Source: Vondammii sp040505895 (GTDB lineage Bacteria; Pseudomonadota; Gammaproteobacteria; Chromatiales; Chromatiaceae). From it: DNA of 64,000 bases. Location of the stretch: positions 62,001-126,000 of the forward strand of contig JBEVXU010000019.1 in assembly GCA_040505895.1 (NCBI GenBank), given 5' to 3'. Within the stretch, counting starts at the first letter, position 1. The number at the start of each line of letters is the position of its first letter. Made by a program: the position numbers and the translations under genes. Under the pieces are notes generated by a model. It was not told the origin of the DNA and did no database searches. It worked only from the letters and a program-made list of their open reading frames with translations. This document shows positions 40,802-49,203 of this stretch, piece after piece.

Positions 40802-41704
40802 ATGACAGACAATAAAAACGAAAACATAGAACAACCCCTAGTTATGGAAGAGAGTGAAGGTGAGCTGTCCACTCTTAAAGCAGAAGTTACTGCGCTAAAG
40901 AAAAGTCAGCGTAAAGCGGTTCGCCGCTACCGTCGTGAGGAGGAGTTGAAGCCCTACCAGGCTGAACTTATCCGTTTGCAACAATATCTTGAGAAGAGTG
41001 ATACACGAATGATCATTCTGTTCGAGGGGCGGGATGCTTCCGGTAAGGGCGGTACTATCCGCCGTGTCACCCGTTACATGAACGAAAAGCATTACCGGGT
41101 GGTGGCTCTGGGTAAGCCGACGGAGCATGAGCGTACCCAGTGGTTCTTCCAGAAGTATGTGCGCCAGTTCCCGCGGGGCGGTGAAGTGGTGCTGTTTGAT
41201 CGCAGCTGGTACAACCGCGCTATGGTAGAGCCGGTATTTGGTTTCTGCTCGGATTCTGAGTACCAGAATTTCATGCGCGGCGTGGGCGGTTTCGAGAAAG
41301 ACCTTGTGCGTCAGGGAACGATCCTGATCAAGCTCTATTTCAGTGTGAGCAAGGAGGAGCAGGATCGCCGTTTTGAGCGTCGCAAGACCGATACTCTGCG
41401 GCAGTGGAAACTGAGCGAGGTGGACGTACAGGCTCAGGAACGTTGGGATGATTTTACTAACGTCAAGTATCAGATGCTGAAGAAGACCCATACCACCCAT
41501 GCGCCATGGACAATCATTCGTTCCAACGACAAGCATCAGGCGCGTCTCAACGCCATGCGGGTGATTCTTAATTCAGTACCCTATGACCGCAGCACCACCA
41601 GCGAAATCGACTTTGTGCCAAATCCGGATGTGGTGGTCTCAGGTTCCCGTGAACTGGAGATGATGGAAGCACAGCGGATGCGTGGTGGTAAATTCACAGA
41701 CTGA
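40802..41704 (+). CDS. ppk2: Polyphosphate kinase 2
   Basis: A 300-residue PPK2 that moves phosphate between polyphosphate and nucleotides (class I type usually phosphorylates ADP or GDP). Walker A is FEGRDASGKGGTIRR near residue 80, Walker B VVLFDRSWYNRAMVEPVFG, and the lid has RRKTDTLRQWKLSEVD. An acidic, coiled N-terminal extension (residues 1-50) precedes the core. The ATG at 40802 has AAAGGA ten bases upstream; a GTG-type start further up would add 16 atypical residues. Apparently single-gene transcription; the next gene begins 24 bases later, so they may be co-transcribed. Confidence 0.93.
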   Translation: MTDNKNENIEQPLVMEESEGELSTLKAEVTALKKSQRKAVRRYRREEELKPYQAELIRLQQYLEKSDTRMIILFEGRDASGKGGTIRRVTRYMNEKHYRVVALGKPTEHERTQWFFQKYVRQFPRGGEVVLFDRSWYNRAMVEPVFGFCSDSEYQNFMRGVGGFEKDLVRQGTILIKLYFSVSKEEQDRRFERRKTDTLRQWKLSEVDVQAQERWDDFTNVKYQMLKKTHTTHAPWTIIRSNDKHQARLNAMRVILNSVPYDRSTTSEIDFVPNPDVVVSGSRELEMMEAQRMRGGKFTD

Positions 41705-41728
41705 TCTTCGTTACCGCCTTTTGTCATA

Positions 41729-42400
41729 ATGCTCAAGGTTGATCAGACGGTCATACTCTGCGTTGTCTGGTTAATCTATTTCTTCATCCACTCTTTGACC
41801 GCCTCTCTGGTGGTCAAGGAGTGGGTGGCGCGGCACCTTCCCCGCCTGATGCCGGCTTATCGCCTGTTGTTCAATCTGCTAGCACTGCTGTTGCTGCTTC
41901 CTCCGCTGATACTCATCTATCTATGGCAGGGCCCATGGTTGTGGCAATGGAGTGGTCCATTCGCGTGGCTTGCCAACGGGCTGGCGCTGTTGGCCATGGC
42001 GGGGTTCTTCTGGTCGCTCAAGTACTACGACGGAGCCGAGTTTCTCGGTCTGCGTCAGTGGCGGGAGCAGGAGAAGCGCGTGGAGGATCAGGAGCATCTT
42101 CATATCTCTCCTCTCCATCGCCATGTCCGCCACCCCTGGTATGCCCTTGGGCTGGTACTGATCTGGACCCGTGATATGGATGCGGTGCTGTTGATCTCCG
42201 CGCTTCTTATGACGCTCTATTTTGTCATCGGTTATCGCCTCGAAGAGCGTAAACTGGTGGCGTATCACGGCGATCGCTACCGAATCTACCGGCAGCGGGT
42301 GCCGGGACTTATTCCTCTGCCGTGGCGTTACCTCACTCGCAAAGAAGCCGAGCAATTGACCGCTTCAGATTTCTCCGCTACGGTCGATGATCTACTCTGA
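41729..42400 (+). CDS. Membrane methyltransferase, isoprenylcysteine/PEMT-like family
   Basis: A 223-residue protein with about five membrane helices. The C-terminal signature RHVRHPWYALGLVLIW near residue 135 and RLEERKLVAYHGDRYRIYRQ fit the ICMT/PEMT/NnrU superfamily, which binds SAM at the membrane interface. The substrate is not indicated by its neighbours (ppk2, PilZ). Candidates in the superfamily include phospholipids, thiols such as methanethiol (MddA) and isoprenoid-linked groups. Confidence 0.8.
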   Translation: MLKVDQTVILCVVWLIYFFIHSLTASLVVKEWVARHLPRLMPAYRLLFNLLALLLLLPPLILIYLWQGPWLWQWSGPFAWLANGLALLAMAGFFWSLKYYDGAEFLGLRQWREQEKRVEDQEHLHISPLHRHVRHPWYALGLVLIWTRDMDAVLLISALLMTLYFVIGYRLEERKLVAYHGDRYRIYRQRVPGLIPLPWRYLTRKEAEQLTASDFSATVDDLL

Positions 42401-42425
42401 CAGGGATTCTTAAAGGGGCGGCATA

Positions 42426-42755
42426 ATGCTGGAGAGTTCGGATAAACGTGATTTCCATCGCATGACGGTAAACTGTAGTGCACGTTTTCGTGTCGTCGGT
42501 GATGAAAAAGTGACCACGGCTCAGGTCAGGGATCTTAGTGGCAGTGGCATGTTGCTGCTGAGTGATTCGCCGGTAGAGGCAGGTGCACAGCTTCACGTGG
42601 CGGTACTACCGGAAAAGGAGATCACTCCGCCGCTCTATGCCGTTGTCGAGGTGGTTCGCTGTGACCCGTTGGAGGGTGATGAGGGGGCTTTTTCCCTCGC
42701 CTGTAATACAATCGATATGCTGGATATGAATAAGCTGGGAGAGGACTTCCCCTGA
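42426..42755 (+). CDS. PilZ-domain c-di-GMP binding protein
   Basis: A 109-residue single PilZ domain. The c-di-GMP contacts are present as RxxxR-like RDFHRM near the start and RDLSGSGMLLLSD (DxSxxG) near residue 40. The protein is probably a soluble c-di-GMP effector. It lies 25 bases after the membrane methyltransferase and may share its transcript. It complements the GGDEF/EAL and HD-GYP proteins elsewhere in the window. Confidence 0.9.
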   Translation: MLESSDKRDFHRMTVNCSARFRVVGDEKVTTAQVRDLSGSGMLLLSDSPVEAGAQLHVAVLPEKEITPPLYAVVEVVRCDPLEGDEGAFSLACNTIDMLDMNKLGEDFP

Positions 42756-42768
42756 TTGGCACGGTCTC

Positions 42769-43731
42769 TCAGACGACCCGGTTACGCTTCTCTCCGTATC
42801 TATAGGCGGTGATATTTTCCACCACGCTGTCCACTAGGCGCTGGCGTGACTCCCGGCTGCCCCAGGCGTTGTGAGGGGTGAGAATCAGCCGCGGTATGTC
42901 TTGTTGTAGCAGCGGATTGTCGTTTGCCGGTGGCTCCTGAGTGAGTACGTCAAATCCAGCACCGCCCAGCCGCCCCTGGCGCAGCGCTTCCACCAACGCT
43001 TGTTCATTGACGATACCGCCGCGTGCGGTGTTGATCAGTAGTGCATCGGATCGCATCAGCGCCAGTTCCTCCTTGCCGATCAGGTTTTTGGTGGCGTTGG
43101 TTAGTGGGCAGTGGAGGCTGAGTATATCCACTTGAGGCAGCATCTCTTTCAGCGGTATGCGTCCGGCTTGAGTTTTCCCTCCGGGGCGCTGGGCGATCGA
43201 GAGCTTCATGCCGAAGGCCTCTGCGATGCGGCCGGTGGCCCTGCCGAGCTCACCGTAGCCGACAATGCCCAGGGTTTTTCCGCTGATCTCACGTATCGGA
43301 AAATCGAGTAGGCAGAACATATCGCTCCGCTGCCAATCTCCCCGCTCAACAGCGGCCTGATATTCATTCAGTCGGGTGGTGAGGGCGAGTATCAGGCTGA
43401 AGACATGCTGGACTACAGATGAAGTGCCGTAAGCGGTGACATTGGTGACGGCGATTCCGAGCTTGGCGGCGGCTTCCAGGTCGACATTGTTGGTGCCGGT
43501 GGCAATGATGCAGATAAGCTTTAGGTCGGGTGCCTGGGAGAGCAGTTGACGATCCAGTACCACCTTGTTGGTGATGGCGACCTCGGCTCCCTGGATCCGT
43601 TCAAGGGTTTGCTGTGCATCCCCCTTGGGGTAAAAGTGCCAGTCATAGGGCGTCTCCTTGAGTGTGGTGAGATCGAGGTCTCCAAGGTCAACGGTTTTGT
43701 GGTCGAGAAAGACCGCTTTGGCTCTTTTCAT
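42769..43731 (-). CDS. D-2-hydroxyacid dehydrogenase (glycerate dehydrogenase-like)
   Basis: A 320-residue NAD-dependent dehydrogenase. The dinucleotide fold has GIVGYGELGRATGRIAEAFG near residue 145; the catalytic Arg lies in INTARGGIVNEQAL, the Glu in TQEPPAND and the His in LTPHNAWGSRES. Overall features resemble hydroxypyruvate reductase/glycerate dehydrogenase (HprA), which would fit photorespiratory carbon salvage together with Gph and GlcF-like genes in this window. Substrate is inferred only. Stands alone, convergent with the PilZ gene. Confidence 0.88.
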   Translation of the reverse strand: MKRAKAVFLDHKTVDLGDLDLTTLKETPYDWHFYPKGDAQQTLERIQGAEVAITNKVVLDRQLLSQAPDLKLICIIATGTNNVDLEAAAKLGIAVTNVTAYGTSSVVQHVFSLILALTTRLNEYQAAVERGDWQRSDMFCLLDFPIREISGKTLGIVGYGELGRATGRIAEAFGMKLSIAQRPGGKTQAGRIPLKEMLPQVDILSLHCPLTNATKNLIGKEELALMRSDALLINTARGGIVNEQALVEALRQGRLGGAGFDVLTQEPPANDNPLLQQDIPRLILTPHNAWGSRESRQRLVDSVVENITAYRYGEKRNRVV

Positions 43732-43850
43732 TCAATAGACTCCAGGTTGTTGATAACTATTCTACTTCCGTATCCTGGTGGCTGTGAAATATCATCCGTG
43801 ACTGCGGTTGTAGCTCTATATTTATTAGGGACTTACGGTTTTTCGGTAGC

Positions 43851-44058
43851 TAGGAGCCTGTCTGAGAATAGAGAACCTACTGCGGAAAAGCCCTTTTGGC
43901 CCATTTTTTCGCTCATTTTCGTTGAATAAGAGCGACTATTCCATCCCTTGGGTCCGTAAACGCTACATCCATGTAGCACTATTCGCCTCAAATGATCAAA
44001 AAAATGGACTCAAAATGGCTCCCCCTCGCTACGGCTCCTATTCTCGGACAGGCTCCTG
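43851..44058. mobile_element. MITE-like element with 21-base terminal inverted repeats
   Basis: Left end TAGGAGCCTGTCTGAGAATAG and, inverted, right end CAGGAGCCTGTCCGAGAATAG match at 19 of 21 bases. About 165 bases inside contain no transposase frame. Size and ends fit a non-autonomous transposable element. It begins the 637-base gap between hprA-like and the giant dehydrogenase gene. Confidence 0.7.
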
Positions 44059-44082
44059 GGATAAAATAGCCGCATTAAGCCA

Positions 44083-44132
44083 GCCTGGGGAGAGGTGTCG
44101 CAGAGCCGACACTGTCGCCCGGGCGTTTTTTT
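44083..44132 (+). terminator. Two-part hairpin followed by T run
   Basis: Outer stem GCCTGGG/CCCGGGC (one G-T pair) encloses inner stem GTGTCG-CAGAGC-CGACAC and is followed by GTTTTTTT. It lies between two MITE-like elements, reading toward the dehydrogenase gene. It is either a plain terminator or an attenuator of that gene; I do not recognise a known riboswitch. Confidence 0.6.
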
Positions 44133-44134
44133 CA

Positions 44135-44300
44135 TTAAGGAGCCTCTGATTAAGTCTGGTTAGATTTAGGCTGAGATAAAATTGTTCCAATTTGTTTCGA
44201 AGTGAGCGGTAATAGCCACTCTATTGCTGCGATCTTCGAAGCGAATTGGGGCGATTTTAGCCAGCGTAAAACAATCATGACTTGTTCAGAGGTTCCTTAA
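44135..44300. mobile_element. Second MITE-like element with 22-base terminal inverted repeats
   Basis: Left end TTAAGGAGCCTCTGATTAAG.. and inverted right end TTAAGGAACCTCTGAACAAG.. match at 19 of 22 bases. The 166-base unit has no coding frame. A further partial copy of the right end (TTGTTCAGAGATTCCTTGAGG) follows at about 44332-44353, so the element may have inserted beside an older relic. It supplies open but unreal upstream codons to the next gene. Confidence 0.75.
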
Positions 44301-44368
44301 GGGGCTTCTGTAATGAATCTGTTGATCCGGGTTTGTTCAGAGATTCCTTGAGGATATTCACCAAAGCG

Positions 44369-47300
44369 ATGAGCTCAGCAGAACGCCAACGTATCCGCGA
44401 GATACCCTACAACTACACCTCTTTCTCTGACCGAGAGATCGTTATACGTTTTCTCGGTGAGGAGATGTGGCAGGTGATCGATGAGTTGCGCGGCAGCCGC
44501 CGGACCGGCCGGTCCGCCCGTATGCTCTACGAAGTGCTGGGTGATATGTGGGTGGTGGCCCGCAACCCCTATCTACAGGACGATCTGCAGGCTGATGTGG
44601 ATCGACGCAACGCCCTGATCAACGCCCTCAAGCACCGTCTTGATCAGTTTGAGATGCGCGCTAATGGTAATGAGAAGGCGCTGCTACTGCTTGAGGCTGC
44701 CCGTGAGGCGGTGGCCCGATTCTCCTCCTGTTTCGAGCACGACAATAGCCTGAGAAAACAGGTGAGCCGTACACTGGAGCGGATCACCAGTCGTGACAAT
44801 GTCGACTTTGGCGGCCTCGCCCGGGTATCCCACGCTACTGATGCCACTGACTGGCGCGTAGAGGTCCCCTTTGTGGTGATCAGTCCGGATCGGGAAGCCG
44901 AGGTGGCAGCCATTGTCTCGGCTTGCGTCGAGTGTGGGCTCAATCTGATTCCCCGGGGCGGCGGTACCGGCTATACCGGTTCGGCGGTGCCTCTCGACCC
45001 CTACTGTGCAGTGGTCAATACGGAGAAGCTTGAGCAGTTGGGTAGCGTCGAATATATCGAGCTCCCCGGTGTGGAGGGCAAGGTGGCGACGGTGACCGCG
45101 GGTGCCGGCGTAGTGACCAAGCGGGTATCGGACCTGGCGTCGGAACACGGCTTGGCGTTTGCCGTTGACCCCACCTCTCAGAACGCCTCGACCATCGGTG
45201 GCAATATTGCCATGAATGCCGGTGGCAAGAAGGCGGTACTTTGGGGTACCACACTGGACAACCTTGTATCCTGGCGGATGGTGACGGCAGAAGGTAACTG
45301 GCTGGAGGTGGAGCGCCTCAACCACAATCTGGGCAAGATCCATGAACAGGCCGAGGTGAGCTTCCGCATCAGCCGATATAAAGCCGATGGCAAAAGTCCA
45401 CTCGGTGAGCCGGAGTTGCTTGAAATGCCCGGTAGCCTGTTCCGCAAGGCAGGGCTGGGCAAGGATGTTACCGACAAGTTCCTCGCCGGTCTGCCGGGTG
45501 TGCAGAAAGAGGGGTGTGATGGCCTGATCACCTCCGCCCGCTTTATTCTCCATCGTATGCCGCAGCATGTGCGTACGGTCTGCCTTGAATTTTTTGGTGC
45601 CGACCTCTCCCGGGCGGTCCCCGCCATTGTCGAGATCAGGGACTTTATCAAGGAGACAGATGGTGTCGAGATGTCCGGTCTCGAACATCTGGACGAACGC
45701 TATGTCCGTGCGGTGAAATACTCCACCAAGGCACCGCGTCGGGATCGACCCAAGATGGTACTGATTGCTGATCTGGTGGCCGATGATGAGTCGCTGGTGG
45801 CGGCCGCCGCCTCACAGATGGTAAAGCTGGCCAACGCCCGCGAGGCGGAAGGGTTTATCGCCGTCAGTCCCGAAGCACGGCGCAACTTCTGGCTTGATCG
45901 TACCCGTACTGCAGCCATCTCCGCTCATACCAACGCCTTCAAGATCAACGAAGATGTGGTGATCCCACTTGAGCGGTTGGCCGAATACAACTGCGGTATT
46001 GAGCGCATCAACATTGAGCAGTCTATCGGCAATAAGCTGAAGATCATGGATGCGGTCCTCGGTTACCTTGACGGTGAGATGCCGCAGCTGCACTTTGATG
46101 AAGAGGTTGAAGCTTCAGCTGAGAACAGTGCAATTATCGATGCCAAACGGGAGAGTGCCCGTGAGGTGGTGACAGAGGCGAGGAAGCGCTGGCAGCAGAT
46201 CCTCGACAACCTGGATGCCCCGGCACAGAAACACGGTGAGCTGTTGCAGGAGAGAGAAGTACCCAACTCCGACGACACGCTGCTCGATATGTTGTTGCGA
46301 CGTGAGCTGGTCCACTCATACCGTGAAGAGGTGGCGGAGCGGCTGCAGGAGATTTTCAACGGCCAGGAGTTGGAGCCGGTGCGTCAGGCGCTGGATGAGA
46401 TACATCGTGAAATTCGCGACTCCCGTCTCTTTGTCGCCTTGCATATGCATGCCGGTGACGGCAACGTGCATACCAATATTCCGGTTCACTCATCAGATTA
46501 TGAGATGCTGCATGAAGCGGAGCGGGTGGTGGATCAGGTGATGGCCCTGGCTCGCTCTCTCGATGGTGTGATCTCAGGTGAGCACGGTATCGGCCTGACC
46601 AAGGTACGGTACCTCGAAGAGGAGAAGCTGCAGGCCTTTGTCGAGTATAAAGACAGGGTTGATCCCAAGGCATCTTTCAACCCAGGAAAGTTGTTGCCGG
46701 GATCGGGTCTCGAAAGGGCTTATACACCCTCCCTCCGTCTCGTTCAGCAAGAGGCGATTATCCTCAAGGATAGTGAGCTGGGTGAACTCAATGATGACGT
46801 TCGCCACTGCCTGCGTTGCGGTAAGTGCAAGCCGGTTTGCCAGACTCATGTGCCCCGCGCCAATCTTCTCTATTCGCCACGTAACAAGATTCTTGCCACC
46901 GGATTGATCATTGAGGCTTTTCTCTACGAAGAGCAGACCCGGCGAGGCCTCTCATTGCGCCACTTCGAGGAGATGAATGACGTCGCCGATCACTGTACGG
47001 TCTGCCACAAGTGCCACACGCCTTGTCCGGTGGATATCGATTTTGGCGATGTCACCGTGCGTATGCGCAAGATCCTCAGCGAGCGGGGACAGAAGCGACG
47101 TAATCTGGGCTCCTGGGCAGCCATGGCCTTCCTTAACAGTACCGATCCCCGTGCTATAGCAGCACTGCGTAAAGGGATGCTGGAATGGGGTTTCAAGGGG
47201 CTGACCCTCGGCTATGGGGTGTTTAAACGGCTGGGTCTGTTGCGCGGTCGTGGCAGCCGGATACCGGCGAGCACCACAGGTCAACCCACTGTGAAGACAC

Positions 47301-48223
47301 AGCTTGTGGAGATGGTGCGCCGTCCTATCCGCGTCGAGCTGCCGAAGATGACCACCCGGGCGATGCTTGGCCTGGAAGATAGAAGTACGGTGCCGATCAT
47401 CCGTGATCCGGCAAGGGTCAATGAAGATTCTGATGCGGTGTTCTACTTTCCCGGATGCGGTTCCGAGCGGCTATTCAGTGATGTCGGGTTGGCCACTATG
47501 GCGATGCTCTATGAGTTGGGTGATCAGGTGGTGTTGCCACCGGGCTATCTCTGCTGCGGTTATCCACAGAGCGCTTCGGGGCAACACGAGAAGGGGCGGC
47601 AGATCACCACTGAAAACAGGGTGCTGTTCCACCGTGTCGCCAATACGCTCAACTATATGGATATCCAGACAGTGATTGTCTCCTGCGGTACCTGTATGGA
47701 TCAGCTATTGAAATATGAGTTTGAGAAGATCTTCCCCGGCTGCAGGTTGCTCGATATCCACGAGTATCTGATGGAACGGGGAGTGACCCTGGCAGAGAAC
47801 AGCCTTACCAACTATCTCTATCACGATCCCTGCCACACACCGATGAAAAAGCACAATCCGATCCAGGTGGCTTCAAAGCTGATGGGGCAGCCGGTGCTGC
47901 TATCGGATCGCTGTTGTGGTGAGGCGGGTACACTCGGTGTTGCCCGCCCCGATATTTCCAATCAACTGCGTTTCCGCAAAGAGGAGGAGCTGAAGCGAGG
48001 CATTCGCAAGCTCAATAGTGGTGAGGCGGGTGGTTACCGCAAGGCCAAGATGCTCACCTCCTGTCCCGCATGTCAGCAGGGGCTCAACCGCTACAAGGAT
48101 GCCACCGGTATGGAAGTGAGCTACATCGTCGAGGAGTTGGTGCGTGATCGCCTCGGCTCCAATTGGCAGCAGGGCTTTATCGATAAGGTGAAGCAGGGGG
48201 GGATTGAGCGTGTGCTGCTGTGA
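44369..48223 (+). CDS. Giant FAD/Fe-S dehydrogenase with DUF3683 N-terminus
   Basis: A 1284-residue fusion flavo-iron-sulfur oxidoreductase. An N-terminal DUF3683 region (about 1-180) is followed by a GlcD-like FAD domain (IPRGGGTGYTGSAVPLDP near 195; DPTSQNASTIGGNIAMNAGG near 270; HAGDGNVHTNIPVH and GEHGIGLTK). Next come two 4Fe-4S motifs (CLRCGKCKPVC, CTVCHKCHTPCP). Two CCG domains of the GlcF/heterodisulfide-reductase type complete it (FPGCGSERLFSDVG.. CCGYP; HDPCHTP.. CCGEAG). It probably oxidises a D-2-hydroxyacid such as glycolate or D-lactate and passes electrons to quinone. The upstream ORF extension comes from a MITE, so the ATG at 44369 is preferred, though its ribosome site is weak. 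Confidence 0.9.
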   Translation: MSSAERQRIREIPYNYTSFSDREIVIRFLGEEMWQVIDELRGSRRTGRSARMLYEVLGDMWVVARNPYLQDDLQADVDRRNALINALKHRLDQFEMRANGNEKALLLLEAAREAVARFSSCFEHDNSLRKQVSRTLERITSRDNVDFGGLARVSHATDATDWRVEVPFVVISPDREAEVAAIVSACVECGLNLIPRGGGTGYTGSAVPLDPYCAVVNTEKLEQLGSVEYIELPGVEGKVATVTAGAGVVTKRVSDLASEHGLAFAVDPTSQNASTIGGNIAMNAGGKKAVLWGTTLDNLVSWRMVTAEGNWLEVERLNHNLGKIHEQAEVSFRISRYKADGKSPLGEPELLEMPGSLFRKAGLGKDVTDKFLAGLPGVQKEGCDGLITSARFILHRMPQHVRTVCLEFFGADLSRAVPAIVEIRDFIKETDGVEMSGLEHLDERYVRAVKYSTKAPRRDRPKMVLIADLVADDESLVAAAASQMVKLANAREAEGFIAVSPEARRNFWLDRTRTAAISAHTNAFKINEDVVIPLERLAEYNCGIERINIEQSIGNKLKIMDAVLGYLDGEMPQLHFDEEVEASAENSAIIDAKRESAREVVTEARKRWQQILDNLDAPAQKHGELLQEREVPNSDDTLLDMLLRRELVHSYREEVAERLQEIFNGQELEPVRQALDEIHREIRDSRLFVALHMHAGDGNVHTNIPVHSSDYEMLHEAERVVDQVMALARSLDGVISGEHGIGLTKVRYLEEEKLQAFVEYKDRVDPKASFNPGKLLPGSGLERAYTPSLRLVQQEAIILKDSELGELNDDVRHCLRCGKCKPVCQTHVPRANLLYSPRNKILATGLIIEAFLYEEQTRRGLSLRHFEEMNDVADHCTVCHKCHTPCPVDIDFGDVTVRMRKILSERGQKRRNLGSWAAMAFLNSTDPRAIAALRKGMLEWGFKGLTLGYGVFKRLGLLRGRGSRIPASTTGQPTVKTQLVEMVRRPIRVELPKMTTRAMLGLEDRSTVPIIRDPARVNEDSDAVFYFPGCGSERLFSDVGLATMAMLYELGDQVVLPPGYLCCGYPQSASGQHEKGRQITTENRVLFHRVANTLNYMDIQTVIVSCGTCMDQLLKYEFEKIFPGCRLLDIHEYLMERGVTLAENSLTNYLYHDPCHTPMKKHNPIQVASKLMGQPVLLSDRCCGEAGTLGVARPDISNQLRFRKEEELKRGIRKLNSGEAGGYRKAKMLTSCPACQQGLNRYKDATGMEVSYIVEELVRDRLGSNWQQGFIDKVKQGGIERVLL

Positions 48224-48352
48224 TTCTCAGTGGAAACGCTACCTTCCCTAGTTTTCATTGCTGAGAGACTGCAGAAGTACTCATTCAGCCCATCTGAAAG
48301 GGGCAGGGTTAAAGCGCCGGTTACTTCTTGTTATGGAGGATTCTGTAATACC

Positions 48353-48455
48353 TCCAGTTCCTTCTCTCTACGAGGGAGAAGGTTAGGATGAGGGTCTATT
48401 AAATTAACAAGTTGTCTATTGATCCCCCTCACCCTGATGGGGAGAGGGGGATCAA
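48353..48455. repeat. CCCTCTCCC-type palindromic element
   Basis: Contains CCTTCTCTCTACGAGGGAGAAGG and CCCCCTCACC-n-GGGGAGAGGGGG hairpins separated by an AT-rich stretch, as at 29095 and 56681 but lacking their outer CGCAAAAG ends. It lies in a 316-base gap (48224-48539) that otherwise shows nothing recognisable; it may terminate both flanking genes. Confidence 0.7.
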
Positions 48456-48539
48456 TAGACAGCGCTATGACAATGGCAGGGTGTAGAAACGATAGGATTT
48501 GAGGCCAAATCACTCAACCTGGAGTAGAGCAATCCAGCC

Positions 48540-49202
48540 TCAACGTGCCTCCGACGCCTGAATAATCTGCTGCAACCTCAGTTTGGCTCGTTTAGGTACT
48601 TCATCACAGCCATCGAGAAGCTTCTGGGACTCACCAGAGAGCAGTGACAACTGCTCATCGTCAAACAGCTCGAGCAGAGCCGTCAACTCATCTTCATCGG
48701 TGGAGAGCAGTGTTGCCGGCAGCTCACTCTCGGTGATGGGGGAGTCGGGGCAGAGCAGGTCGGCCACCAGGTCGCTCTCCAGCAGTGCTTGATGTGTACT
48801 CCGGGCAAGCTCCTCCTGCTCCAGCTCCTGTAGGGCAACAGCGTCGTTACCGGCACCGGTGCGCACGGCATTCATTACCACCACCGTCAGCTTTTTGATC
48901 GCCTCCTTGGTCTCCGCCTGGTCGTCGGCCAGGCCGCACGCCTGCTCATACGCCTTATCCAGCCGCTCTTTCAGTGCCAGTATCACCTCGCTGCCCTCAT
49001 TGGGCTGCAGCTTTACCGCATCGTGCACCAGAATGTGAAACTCACCGATAAAGCTTTCGATCTCTTCATGATCGAGTCGCTGGGCCTCATGGAGGCTGTC
49101 GGAGGTGACTGCTCTCGTAGCCTCGGGGAAAAGGGGGTTATTTTGCCGGCGAATCAGGTGGCGTTCTCTGCGGCCGGGTATCTGGCTGAAACGTAGTGAC
49201 AT
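48540..49202 (-). CDS. Conserved hypothetical acidic protein
   Basis: A 220-residue soluble protein that I do not recognise. It is acidic and mostly helical in appearance, with no signal peptide, membrane helix or cysteine motif. The start (MSLRFSQIPGRRERHLIRRQ) is basic, while the rest is rich in Glu, Leu and Asp (for example DEDELTALLELFDDEQLSLL). It ends 1 base before the AI-2E transporter gene in the same direction, downstream of it, so both may be co-expressed. Coding is supported by length and by clean fit between neighbours. Confidence 0.65.
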   Translation of the reverse strand: MSLRFSQIPGRRERHLIRRQNNPLFPEATRAVTSDSLHEAQRLDHEEIESFIGEFHILVHDAVKLQPNEGSEVILALKERLDKAYEQACGLADDQAETKEAIKKLTVVVMNAVRTGAGNDAVALQELEQEELARSTHQALLESDLVADLLCPDSPITESELPATLLSTDEDELTALLELFDDEQLSLLSGESQKLLDGCDEVPKRAKLRLQQIIQASEAR

Positions 49203-49203
49203 A

